Of a stretch of DNA of 36,557 nt, positions 15,575-21,914 are shown piece by piece. A program made the position numbers and the translations under genes. This DNA comes from JBAWVR01 sp037147155 (lineage in GTDB: Bacteria > Patescibacteriota > Minisyncoccia > Phycocordibacterales > GWA1-40-21). Each line of letters begins with the position of its first letter. Position 1 is the first letter of the stretch. The stretch lies in the NCBI GenBank assembly GCA_037147155.1, contig JBAWVR010000003.1, positions 1 to 36,557 of the forward strand, in the 5' to 3' direction. The notes under the pieces were generated by a model that had not been told where the DNA came from, made no database searches, and was given only the letters and a program-made list of their open reading frames with translations.

Positions 15575-15583
15575 ATATTTTTC

Positions 15584-15673
15584 TTTACCCGTTAAAGTTT
15601 TGGCTGACACATTAAGCATCTTGCTTAATGTCTGGAAAATCTATGATTTTCTATCAGTCAAAATTTTCTCGGG
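15584..15673 (-). repeat. Family C three-way-junction element in the rpsG leader
   Basis: 90 bp, 89/90 identical to 17364-17453. The outer arms ACCCG..CTGA and TCAG..CGGGT give about 20 pairs with a few mismatches. Inside are two perfect hairpins, GAAAATC/GATTTTC with a 3-nt loop and a 10-bp stem ACATTAAGCA/TGCTTAATGT with a 3-nt loop. It sits between the rpsL stop and the rpsG start, hence inside the polycistronic mRNA. Two mismatches that are A-C in the gene sense become G-T wobbles on the other strand. Confidence 0.8.
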
Positions 15674-15684
15674 TGAATTAATAA

Positions 15685-16101
15685 TTATTTAGCTGCCTTT
15701 GGTCTCTTTGTACCATATTGACTGCGACCTTTTCGGCGACTCTCAACACCAGTAGCGTCGAGAACACCACGAACGATTGTGTAACGCAAACCAACATCCT
15801 TAACACGACCACCACGGAGTACTACTACGGAGTGTTCCTGCAAGTTGTGTCCCATTCCTGGGATATAAGCGGTAACTTCCAAGCCGTTAGACAACTTCAC
15901 ACGAGCGATTTTACGCACAGCGGAGTTAGGCTTCTTTGGTGTCTTGGTAGTAACTTTTGTACAAACTCCACGCTTAAATGGAGAAGCATAAAACTTCGGA
16001 CGGTTCTGAATCGTATTGAATCCACGCATCAAAGCCACCGCTTTGGTCTTGCGAGGTGTAGTCTTACGATTTCTTTTAACTAATTGATTAACTGTAGGCA
16101 T
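15685..16101 (-). CDS. rpsL: 30S ribosomal protein S12
   Basis: 138 residues. S12 sits at the decoding centre and controls accuracy. TVNQLVKRNR, CTKVTTKTPKKPNSAVRK (the streptomycin-site Lys is in TPKKPN) and GHNLQEHSVVVLRGGRVKD are all conserved. Right after the Lys-Asp pair the usual LPGVRY of bacterial S12 is replaced by VGLRY, one residue shorter and lacking the loop proline. The DNA reads cleanly through this point. AAGG precedes the ATG by 4 nt. It is first gene of the str operon, with rpsG 110 nt downstream. Confidence 0.97.
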   Translation of the reverse strand: MPTVNQLVKRNRKTTPRKTKAVALMRGFNTIQNRPKFYASPFKRGVCTKVTTKTPKKPNSAVRKIARVKLSNGLEVTAYIPGMGHNLQEHSVVVLRGGRVKDVGLRYTIVRGVLDATGVESRRKGRSQYGTKRPKAAK

Positions 16102-16214
16102 TTACCTTTTGATTAAATTAATATAATTCTAATAATTTGCAACTCTTATTAAAATCATGCACGGGGATAACTTTACTATAAGATTTTGAAAAAAGCAAGG
16201 CCAGACAAAGAAAA

Positions 16215-16260
16215 CAGCCCAGCAGAGGAAGAATGGACTGTTTTCTTCCCTGCCGGGCTG
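16215..16260 (-). terminator. Terminator of the small membrane protein gene
   Basis: Long arms CAGCCCAGCAG..GGAAGAA and TTCTTCC..TGCCGGGCTG, with one mismatch and one bulge. On the minus strand it is followed by TTTTCTTTG. It begins 7 nt past the stop at 16267. Confidence 0.88.
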
Positions 16261-16266
16261 ACTCTA

Positions 16267-16620
16267 TTAAATTTTTGTCTCCTTCAGTAGGGGCCATTTG
16301 TTCAGTTTAAAGAAACCCACACGCCACAGGGCCAATAAGATGAGTAAGCCGATAATTGGGATGTCCGGCTGACAACAAAGAATGATAACCAAATTTTTCA
16401 GTATCTGTGGGTTATCATCCGTGTAGTAAAGGATAACGCTAGCCACGCCAATCAAAAGGAGTAGGCCGAATTTGATCAGCCACAGGAAGTGGGTACTGTT
16501 ATATATCCCAAACTGTCCTCCCTCATAAACTCCCAAAAACTTGAGCAGGCCGTCGATGTTTACGAACACTATCGTTGCCAAACAGAGCCAATTGAGAACT
16601 TTGGTCAATTTGTTTTTCAT
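16267..16620 (-). CDS. Small three-helix membrane protein of unknown function
   Basis: 118 residues from MKNKLTK. Three hydrophobic segments at about 10-33 (LCLATIVFVNIDGLLKFLGV), 47-70 (LWLIKFGLLLLIGVASVILY) and 80-105 (IPIIGLLILLALWRVGFF) predict an inner-membrane protein; no family is recognised. GGGG stands 8 nt before the ATG. The frame is open upstream to 16698, but that region is the leader, with a CTGGC-ACTC-GCCAG hairpin, and has no protein-like features. It has its own TTGACA promoter and a strong terminator, like the other SD-bearing orphans. Confidence 0.65.
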   Translation of the reverse strand: MKNKLTKVLNWLCLATIVFVNIDGLLKFLGVYEGGQFGIYNSTHFLWLIKFGLLLLIGVASVILYYTDDNPQILKNLVIILCCQPDIPIIGLLILLALWRVGFFKLNKWPLLKETKI

Positions 16621-16716
16621 CGCAAATCCCCTTATTTCTTTTAGGAGCAACCTTGTCGAAGATCTCCCAAATCTGTCTTCTGGCACTCGCCAGAGCATAA
16701 TTTGGTTTTATTTAAC

Positions 16717-16743
16717 ATTATAACACTTAATATGGCCTGTCAA
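16717..16743 (-). promoter_or_regulatory. Promoter of the small membrane protein gene
   Basis: On the minus strand TTGACA (16738-16743), 15 bp, TATAAT (16717-16722): both boxes are perfect although the spacer is short. The leader would be about 90 nt and holds a 5-bp hairpin near 16679-16692. Confidence 0.55.
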
Positions 16744-16745
16744 AC

Positions 16746-16785
16746 ATAAACCCCACCCTTACATCTCTGCTTGGGCGGGGTTTAT
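16746..16785 (-). terminator. Candidate terminator upstream of the membrane-protein promoter
   Basis: Arms ATAAACCCCACCC and GGGCGGGGTTTAT pair except at one position. It lies about 180 bp past the response-regulator stop, beyond repeat D, and would isolate the next promoter (16717-16743). The loop is long (14 nt). Confidence 0.6.
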
Positions 16786-16859
16786 CTATTAGTTTGTTTT
16801 TTCTGAATCTCCTATCTTCGTTAGGTTCTGATTTTTGACAGAGTTTCCTAAAGTTTAGA

Positions 16860-16961
16860 TTTTTGCTGAAGTTCGAGGCGCGAGCGAGGCTTGCGACCAA
16901 GCTGTACAATTAGTACTGCGCGGGAGCAAACGGAGCTCGCAACGATGAAATTCGGCAAAAA
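16860..16961 (-). repeat. GC-rich imperfect inverted repeat D
   Basis: 102 bp directly after the response-regulator gene. The outer arms TTTTTGCTGAAGTTC and GAAATTCGGCAAAAA pair at 13 of 15 positions, and TTGCGA/TCGCAA pairs inside. The interior is much more GC-rich than its surroundings. The GTACAATTAGTACTG centre and the GAGCTCGCAAC end vaguely recall A3. With the terminator at 16746-16785 this fills the 270-bp gap; I see no gene in it. Confidence 0.45.
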
Positions 16962-16968
16962 GATAACT

Positions 16969-17355
16969 TTAGCTAGCTAGGATAATTTTGCTGACTTCCT
17001 GAAGGACTTCATCCATAGTTACAGTCGCTTTAATCAAGAAACTATATGCCCCCAATTCCTTTCCCTTCTGCACATCTTCACGAGAACCTAGGTTGGATAG
17101 AAAGACTACGGGAATCGGACGAGTGACGGGATCTTCTTTGATCTTCTTCAAAATCTCAAAACCATCCATATCTGGTAACATGATATCCAAAATTACCACC
17201 GCTGGCATTTCTTTCTTGATGAGCTCTACCCCACTCTTGCCATCACTAGCAGACAAAGCCATCAAACCTCCGGCATTTAGCTTCTTAGACACGAGACTAA
17301 TGAAGAAATTATCATCCTCAACAATTATTACTTTTTTGCCTTTTATATCTGCCAT
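16969..17355 (-). CDS. Stand-alone CheY-like response regulator receiver
   Basis: 128 residues, one REC domain and nothing else. The acidic pair is in VEDDNFF (14-15), the phospho-acceptor Asp is in ILDIMLPDMDG (about 56), the conserved Ser in FLSN (about 86) and the Lys in FLIKA (about 108). There is no output domain, so it must act by protein binding, as CheY or PilG/PilH do; a link to the type IV pilus is plausible but not shown. No histidine kinase is in the window. Its 5' leader is the 90-bp family C element also found before rpsG. Confidence 0.92.
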   Translation of the reverse strand: MADIKGKKVIIVEDDNFFISLVSKKLNAGGLMALSASDGKSGVELIKKEMPAVVILDIMLPDMDGFEILKKIKEDPVTRPIPVVFLSNLGSREDVQKGKELGAYSFLIKATVTMDEVLQEVSKIILAS

Positions 17356-17363
17356 AAAATTTG

Positions 17364-17453
17364 TTTACCCGTTAAAGTTTTGGCTGACACATTAAGCATC
17401 TTGCTTAATGTCTGGAAAATCTATGATTTTCTATCAGTCAAAATTTTTTCGGG
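17364..17453 (-). repeat. Family C three-way-junction element in the response-regulator leader
   Basis: Differs from 15584-15673 at one position in 90 (T for C at 17448). It ends 8 nt before the ATG and lies downstream of the -10 box at 17475-17480, so it is transcribed as the 5' leader. Confidence 0.8.
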
Positions 17454-17474
17454 ATTATTATTATCTATACGTAT

Positions 17475-17480
17475 ATTATA
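17475..17480 (-). promoter_or_regulatory. -10 box of the response regulator
   Basis: TATAAT preceded by GTGGGG on the minus strand. A start about 7 nt downstream gives a leader of about 110 nt that contains the whole family C element. Confidence 0.5.
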
Positions 17481-17504
17481 CCCCACCAGAGACTTTTAAC
17501 CAAA

Positions 17505-18125
17505 TTAGATTCCCAACATAAAAGCTGAGACAAACATTGCCAACTTGCCAATCCAATCACCCAAAAACCAAACGGCAATTACCACAATAACAATACTAGA
17601 TATATCGGCTCTTAAAATATAGGCCGCCCAAGTACTTGGTAGGAAAATTGAAATCACCTTGGAACCATCGAGTGGTGGTAATGGGATTAAGTTAAAAATG
17701 GCCAAAAATACGTTGGTAGTAACAATAATGACCATTATCTGATAAAAACCAACCATGACTGGAATAGCAAAGAAGTGAACTGCGATTCTAAAGATGATTG
17801 CAAAAACTGCTGCCAAAAGAAGATTACTAAGTGGTCCTGCCAAAGCTATGAGGGGCTCACCCCATTTACGATTTTGTAAATTATAAGGATTGTAAGGTAC
17901 TGGTTTGGCCCAACCAAACAGGAAACCTGAACCAGAAATAGCCAAGAGAAGTGGAACTATGATTGTGCCAAAGATATCAATGTGCTTTAGCGGATTTAGA
18001 GTCAATCTCCCCTCATACTTGGCTGTTGGGTCACCAAAGAAAAGAGCCGTGTAACCGTGGCATATTTCGTGAATAATTACGGAGAAGATAACGATAATAA
18101 ATGAAATGATGGATAAGCTGGTCAT
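17505..18125 (-). CDS. Site-2 protease family (M50) membrane metalloprotease
   Basis: 206 residues with about six hydrophobic segments. HEICH (about 19-23) is the zinc-binding HExxH in the first helix, and NLIPLPPLDGSK (about 144-155) carries the third zinc ligand. GPLSNLLLA is the usual mid-protein motif. No PDZ domain, so it belongs to the minimal M50 group; such proteins cut substrates within the membrane, often anti-sigma factors, but the substrate here is unknown. TAATAT ends 5 nt before the ATG and no SD is visible. It is transcribed away from rpmB. Confidence 0.9.
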   Translation of the reverse strand: MTSLSIISFIIVIFSVIIHEICHGYTALFFGDPTAKYEGRLTLNPLKHIDIFGTIIVPLLLAISGSGFLFGWAKPVPYNPYNLQNRKWGEPLIALAGPLSNLLLAAVFAIIFRIAVHFFAIPVMVGFYQIMVIIVTTNVFLAIFNLIPLPPLDGSKVISIFLPSTWAAYILRADISSIVIVVIAVWFLGDWIGKLAMFVSAFMLGI

Positions 18126-18191
18126 GTTTAATATTAGTTATTTGCTATTTTTCGATTTTAATGATAACATGTTCGCACTGGAATCCCAAAC

Positions 18192-18219
18192 GTCGCCAAT
18201 TAGGTGAACGACTGGCGAC
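18192..18219 (+). promoter_or_regulatory. Hairpin in the rpmB leader
   Basis: GTCGCCA (18192-18198) and TGGCGAC (18213-18219) form a perfect 7-bp stem 21 nt before the ATG. TAATGATAAC about 30 bp further upstream could be the -10. It may be a control hairpin for L28 or a remnant of a terminator; there is no T-run. Confidence 0.4.
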
Positions 18220-18240
18220 CAACAATTAATTTTAAAAACT

Positions 18241-18516
18241 ATGGCAAAAAAGTGTCCAATATTGAAAATAGGTACAATGATGGGTGGTGGTTACTCAAAC
18301 CGCACTCGTGCTACCCAGTACAACCCGACTGGTAAAGTTCGCCGTATGCCAAACTTGCAAAAGAAGAAGATTTACATTCCGGAGTTGAAAAAGTCCGTCT
18401 CAATGGTTATCTCTGCTCGTGCAATCAAGACTATTCAGAAAAACGGTGCCTACGCAACCCTAAAGAAAGCTGGTCTCATCCGTGGTGGCGAAGTAAAGTA
18501 CAAGAAGAATAAATAA
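18241..18516 (+). CDS. rpmB: 50S ribosomal protein L28
   Basis: 91 residues. L28 binds 23S rRNA near the subunit interface and is needed for 50S assembly. MAKKCP, GGGYSNRTRATQYNPTG, then VRRMPNLQKKKIYIPEL and the C-terminal helix ISARAIKTIQKNGAYATLKKAG are typical. The protein is longer than E. coli L28 (78) but within the bacterial range. It is monocistronic: upstream is the divergent M50 gene, and directly at the stop codon begins family A element A4 with its own terminator. Confidence 0.95.
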   Translation: MAKKCPILKIGTMMGGGYSNRTRATQYNPTGKVRRMPNLQKKKIYIPELKKSVSMVISARAIKTIQKNGAYATLKKAGLIRGGEVKYKKNK

Positions 18517-18657
18517 CCCCGTTGTAGAATTTGGCGTCGAAATTGTTTTTGACGCGACAGACTCTGGTGAAATACCAGGGTCTGTTTTGTTATATTTTTC
18601 GTGATTATTAAAAAACGTCAATTTCAGAAAAACAACGCCAAATCTCACAACTGGGTA
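18516..18657 (+). repeat. Family A inverted-repeat element, copy A4 (3' of rpmB)
   Basis: 142 bp beginning in the rpmB stop codon, exactly as A1 begins in the fusA stop. Ends CCCCGTTGTAGAATTTGGC and GCCAAATCTCACAACTGGG. The inner parts GAAATTG/CAATTTC and GTTTTT/AAAAAC offer two mutually exclusive pairings. Confidence 0.75.
18558..18584 (+). terminator. Terminator of rpmB inside element A4
   Basis: Stem CAGACTCTGGT/ACCAGGGTCTG (one wobble), followed by TTTTG. It corresponds in position and sequence to the terminator inside A1, with paired changes. Confidence 0.8.
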
Positions 18658-18665
18658 AATTCAAT

Positions 18666-18698
18666 CAAAAAACACTCGCCAGAAGCGAGTGTTTTTTG
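18666..18698. terminator. Bidirectional terminator
   Basis: Perfect 14-bp stem CAAAAAACACTCGC/GCGAGTGTTTTTTG. It lies between element A4 and the convergent gene ending at 18701. Confidence 0.9.
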
Positions 18699-18700
18699 AT

Positions 18701-19540
18701 TTATATTTCTGACCCTCCCCACTCTATCAAAGTAAAACCATTCCTTTCAAACCTTGGAAAAATCTGCGGTTCCACTTTTGTTGGTTCATTTAATGGTTTG
18801 TAAACCATAAAAACTCGTAGGGTCGAATCTGCTTCAGGTATGGTTTTCAAGTGAGCAGTATTTGTATATTCACTACGTGCAAAATGAATTAGGTTGTATT
18901 TATTGTTTTGCATTTTAGGATACCAATAGACAATAAACTCATTGTATTCTCTTGGTGTTAAACCAATCTTTGAAAGTGTATTCTGTAGAAATGCTTTGGT
19001 ATCTTCACCCCTTACAACAAATCCAGTAGATAAATCGTACTCTGGCTTCTTGTCTGGCATTCCTTCCCAAAACAAATAACTATACTCCTTACCGTCACCT
19101 ATATTAATAATTTGTCCATCAGGATACGCCCTAACGGACCAGCCGTTTGTCTTTTCGTTATATGTCGGATAGCTAGCAAAAATTTTACCGTCATACTTCA
19201 ACGATACCTCAACATCTTGAACTGATTGAGGATAAAGATATATAACAGGTTTATCAACCGGCTGAATTTCGTAATTATTATATTTAGGGAATATTTGGTA
19301 CCACACCTTAGTAACAAACATACTATATTTGGGTTCACCCATATAGCTTAAAAAATTAAAGGCAACTCGATCTTTTTCATATTGATTTACCTCTGTCACA
19401 TATTCCTTGTAGTTAAAAAACTCCAAGACACCCCAAGAAACAATCAGTAATGTAACGATTATAATTAAGACCTTGATCCATAGAGGCTCTTTCTTTTTTG
19501 ATAAATCACCAGTAGGCTGTTTTTGTATTATATTTTCCAT
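18701..19540 (-). CDS. Membrane-anchored conserved hypothetical protein with KPVIYLYP motif
   Basis: 279 residues. One transmembrane helix (about 22-43, VLIIIVTLLIVSWGVLEFF) and a long outside domain. KPVIYLYPQ (about 97-105), then VSLKYDGKIFASYP, NGWSVRAYPDG, YSYLFWEG and FTLIEWGG, make a pattern I recall from widespread uncharacterised proteins in low-abundance bacteria and CPR; I cannot attach a function. It starts 6 nt after TATAAT, so it should be leaderless. It is separated from the DNA-uptake genes by only 26 bp but has its own promoter. Confidence 0.65.
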   Translation of the reverse strand: MENIIQKQPTGDLSKKKEPLWIKVLIIIVTLLIVSWGVLEFFNYKEYVTEVNQYEKDRVAFNFLSYMGEPKYSMFVTKVWYQIFPKYNNYEIQPVDKPVIYLYPQSVQDVEVSLKYDGKIFASYPTYNEKTNGWSVRAYPDGQIINIGDGKEYSYLFWEGMPDKKPEYDLSTGFVVRGEDTKAFLQNTLSKIGLTPREYNEFIVYWYPKMQNNKYNLIHFARSEYTNTAHLKTIPEADSTLRVFMVYKPLNEPTKVEPQIFPRFERNGFTLIEWGGSEI

Positions 19541-19546
19541 TACTGA

Positions 19547-19552
19547 ATTATA
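19547..19552 (-). promoter_or_regulatory. -10 box of the KPVIYLYP protein gene
   Basis: TATAAT on the minus strand, 6 nt before the ATG; predicted leaderless start. Confidence 0.5.
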
Positions 19553-19566
19553 TCACTTTTTTAATA

Positions 19567-20415
19567 TTACTTAATCACTATTCTGCTTCCATCCGTCTCA
19601 AACCAAACCGGACCAGCCAAAGTGTTCACGATATTTTGTGACCAGTGTTTCAAAATATTAACCGCTTCAATATTCGGATGCCCATACTTATTCCCCTCTC
19701 CAAAAGATAGGATGGAATATTCTGGAGCCACTTTCTCAATAAAACCATCGCCACTAGAATTTTTGGAGCCATGATGACCGACTTTCAAAACTTCACTTGG
19801 TAATATATTTCCAAACCGTCCCAATAAAAAGTTCTCCGCTTTTTGTGATAAATCACTCATGAACAAAAAGTCTTCTTGGCCAAAACTAAACTTGGTCGCC
19901 ACGGCTTCATCATTGTCATCAGAAAAAATCTTATCTTTGTATGGCGATAGGACGCGAAGATTAGCCCCTCCTGAAGTCAGGTAATCTCCCATAACCACTT
20001 TTTTATAAGTCAGTTTCTTGTCAGTTAAAAGTTTTTCCATCTTGGTAAATTTATCAGCACTACCATATTCAGGTAACCAAACCTCATGGACCGAATATAG
20101 TGAGAGCAAGCTATCTAGTCCTCCGATATGATCGGCATCCAAGTGAGTTAAAATCACCAAATCGATATCTTTCCGATAGAAAGGTAAAACCAATTTTAAT
20201 TGACTAACTACCGAACTATCTGGACCAACATCAATCAGGGTCAGTCTTCCACCAGGCCAAACAATCAGTGATGAGTCCCCCTGCCCCACCGACAAAAAAT
20301 AAACGCGAGCATCGCTTGTGGTATTTGTTTCAAAAAAATATCCAGACCAAACCAAAACACTCAAAACTATGAGAAACAAAATGACCAGAGAATAAATTTT
20401 ATTAGTCCTTAACAT
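19567..20415 (-). CDS. ComEC-type metallo-beta-lactamase-fold protein (separate from the channel)
   Basis: 282 residues. A signal anchor (about 8-26) is followed by a beta-lactamase-fold nuclease domain: VGQGDSSLI, THLDADHIGG (the HxDxDH metal site, about 90-95), MSDLSQKAEN, VGHHGSKNSS and SFGEGNKYGHP. This is the domain that forms the C-terminal third of full-length ComEC, where it is thought to degrade the non-transforming strand. Here it is encoded alone, 8 nt after the gene for the ComEC channel. TATAAT (20423-20428) overlaps the comEC stop codon and ends 7 nt before the ATG, so it may also be transcribed independently. Confidence 0.88.
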   Translation of the reverse strand: MLRTNKIYSLVILFLIVLSVLVWSGYFFETNTTSDARVYFLSVGQGDSSLIVWPGGRLTLIDVGPDSSVVSQLKLVLPFYRKDIDLVILTHLDADHIGGLDSLLSLYSVHEVWLPEYGSADKFTKMEKLLTDKKLTYKKVVMGDYLTSGGANLRVLSPYKDKIFSDDNDEAVATKFSFGQEDFLFMSDLSQKAENFLLGRFGNILPSEVLKVGHHGSKNSSGDGFIEKVAPEYSILSFGEGNKYGHPNIEAVNILKHWSQNIVNTLAGPVWFETDGSRIVIK

Positions 20416-20422
20416 TAATTAC

Positions 20423-20428
20423 ATTATA
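20423..20428 (-). promoter_or_regulatory. -10 box overlapping the comEC stop codon
   Basis: On the minus strand TATAAT contains the TAA stop of comEC and lies 7 nt before the next ATG. Confidence 0.4.
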
Positions 20429-21908
20429 CCGTTTTTCTATTCTTCCAGAAACGCCAGAGCCAAATAAAAATTCCGAGATACATAATTATCAGTAACCCCA
20501 AAGAAAAAGCTGGAATAGTAAAAGCCGACCAAGACAGCTTGGCCAAAACTGTAGAGACCAATAAAATAATTTTTAGTAATAATCCCGTAAACCATACTAG
20601 GGGTTGCAAAACAAATGGCAAAAAACCATATACCGCTCCAATAGTTAATCCTAGAAACATAATCCAGGGAATCAGTGGCAAGACTAACAAGTTGGAAATA
20701 ATAAATACCAAAGAAAACATGCCGATCTTGTAGAGAAGTAATGGCATGACCAAGACCTGTGCGCCCAAAGTGGTGGTAATAGTCTCTTGCCAAGATCCAC
20801 GTCCCCATTTTTTGAAAATGATATCTTCAAAATATGGAACGACCAGAACCAAGGACCAGGTGGCCAAGAAAGATAATTGAAATGATAATTCAGTCAGCGT
20901 TAGTGGATTCCATAAAATCATAATTATTCCTGCCCCAAACAAAGCACGAATAAAATTAAACTGTCGTCCTAACACTTGGGCTAAAATAACAATACTCGCC
21001 ATAATACCCGCGCGCATGGCTGTGGAAGAAGCACCAGTCATAAGCACAAAAATAATTATGCCAATAAAACCGGCTATCCAAGATATTGGAGTGGAAATAA
21101 AAGCTAATCCCTTTACCAAAAGACCTGCCACCACAGAAATATTGTAACCAGATAAAACAATAATATGAGACAAGCCAACGCGCTTGAAAATATTATTTAC
21201 TGTATCAGAGATACCGGCCTTATCGCCGATAATCAAACCTCCCAAAAGTCCTCCTTCATCCCCCGCAATGGCTTGATTAATATTTTGGAGAAAGTAATTT
21301 TTAATCTTAATTAAACTTTTCTTAAACCAAAAACTTTTATCTTCACCCACTTTGTTAGTCACGGCAAAACCAATCGTGGCTGTGATGCCATCTTTCAATA
21401 AATATAAACGATAATCAAAAGGCCGATCTTTGTCTCCGGCGATTATACCTGGTAGAGATAAGCTGCCTTTGACTTGAATAATATCTCCAACAACCGGTCT
21501 CATAATATCACCAGAACGAACCAAAACTTTTGTTTGAATAGTTGTGGACCCAATAGATGATACGAGCACAGGTACAGACCAGCCCAAGGAATCGCTGGCA
21601 GCTTCGCCAGCTACCACTCCCGTCAAAATAATTTTTTGCTTATCATAATTGGCAATTATTTTTTCCTGAGCTGATAAAACATTCATATGCCACTCAGCTC
21701 GGATAATTCCCAGAGATAAAACAAATAATATTCCAGCAAGACTTAACAATAATTCTCTCCGACTAGTATCAAAGATTTTAATAGAAAAAAGAAAACACAA
21801 AAATAAAAACAAACACAGTAATCCAAACGATAAGCCGACCCCTAATAGGCCGGCTAGAATACCAACTATGAATCCCGATGTTAAAATGTAGAAAATTTTA
21901 TTCGACAC
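20424..21908 (-). CDS. comEC: ComEC/Rec2 competence channel protein
   Basis: 494 residues, about ten membrane helices. ComEC carries single-stranded DNA across the inner membrane. There is an N-terminal DUF4131-like part (about 25-180, with VVGDIIQVKGSL and RPFDYRLYLLKDG) and a Competence domain (about 220-490) with GDKAGISD, GLSHIIVLSGYNISVVAG and SSTAMRAGIMA. The C-terminal metallo-beta-lactamase domain of classic ComEC is missing and is encoded by the next gene. The start is a GTG 6 nt after the rnhA stop, so the genes form an operon. No clear SD. With PilB, PilC and the pseudopilins it suggests natural transformation. Confidence 0.92.
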   Translation of the reverse strand: MSNKIFYILTSGFIVGILAGLLGVGLSFGLLCLFLFLCFLFSIKIFDTSRRELLLSLAGILFVLSLGIIRAEWHMNVLSAQEKIIANYDKQKIILTGVVAGEAASDSLGWSVPVLVSSIGSTTIQTKVLVRSGDIMRPVVGDIIQVKGSLSLPGIIAGDKDRPFDYRLYLLKDGITATIGFAVTNKVGEDKSFWFKKSLIKIKNYFLQNINQAIAGDEGGLLGGLIIGDKAGISDTVNNIFKRVGLSHIIVLSGYNISVVAGLLVKGLAFISTPISWIAGFIGIIIFVLMTGASSTAMRAGIMASIVILAQVLGRQFNFIRALFGAGIIMILWNPLTLTELSFQLSFLATWSLVLVVPYFEDIIFKKWGRGSWQETITTTLGAQVLVMPLLLYKIGMFSLVFIISNLLVLPLIPWIMFLGLTIGAVYGFLPFVLQPLVWFTGLLLKIILLVSTVLAKLSWSAFTIPAFSLGLLIIMYLGIFIWLWRFWKNRKTV

Positions 21909-21914
21909 AACTTT

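Noticed and set aside
16727..16909. 60-residue minus-strand open frame
   Set aside because: It runs through a terminator and the inverted repeat D, has no ribosome site and reads as low-complexity basic sequence.
18192..18219. Known L28 leader riboregulator
   Set aside because: A perfect 7-bp hairpin exists, but I cannot match it to any described ribosomal-protein leader; kept only as a low-confidence feature.
10982..18657. Family A elements as integron attC sites
   Set aside because: They begin at stop codons and have imperfect arms like attC, but the core sites are reversed: attC reads ..AAC to GTT.. from outside in, here the ends read GTTGTAG..CTCACAAC. No integrase is seen and the neighbours are core genes.
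19567..21908. Frameshifted comEC pseudogene
   Set aside because: The second piece has its own start, signal anchor and intact metal site, and the first ends after a complete membrane domain, so a true split is more likely than a broken gene.
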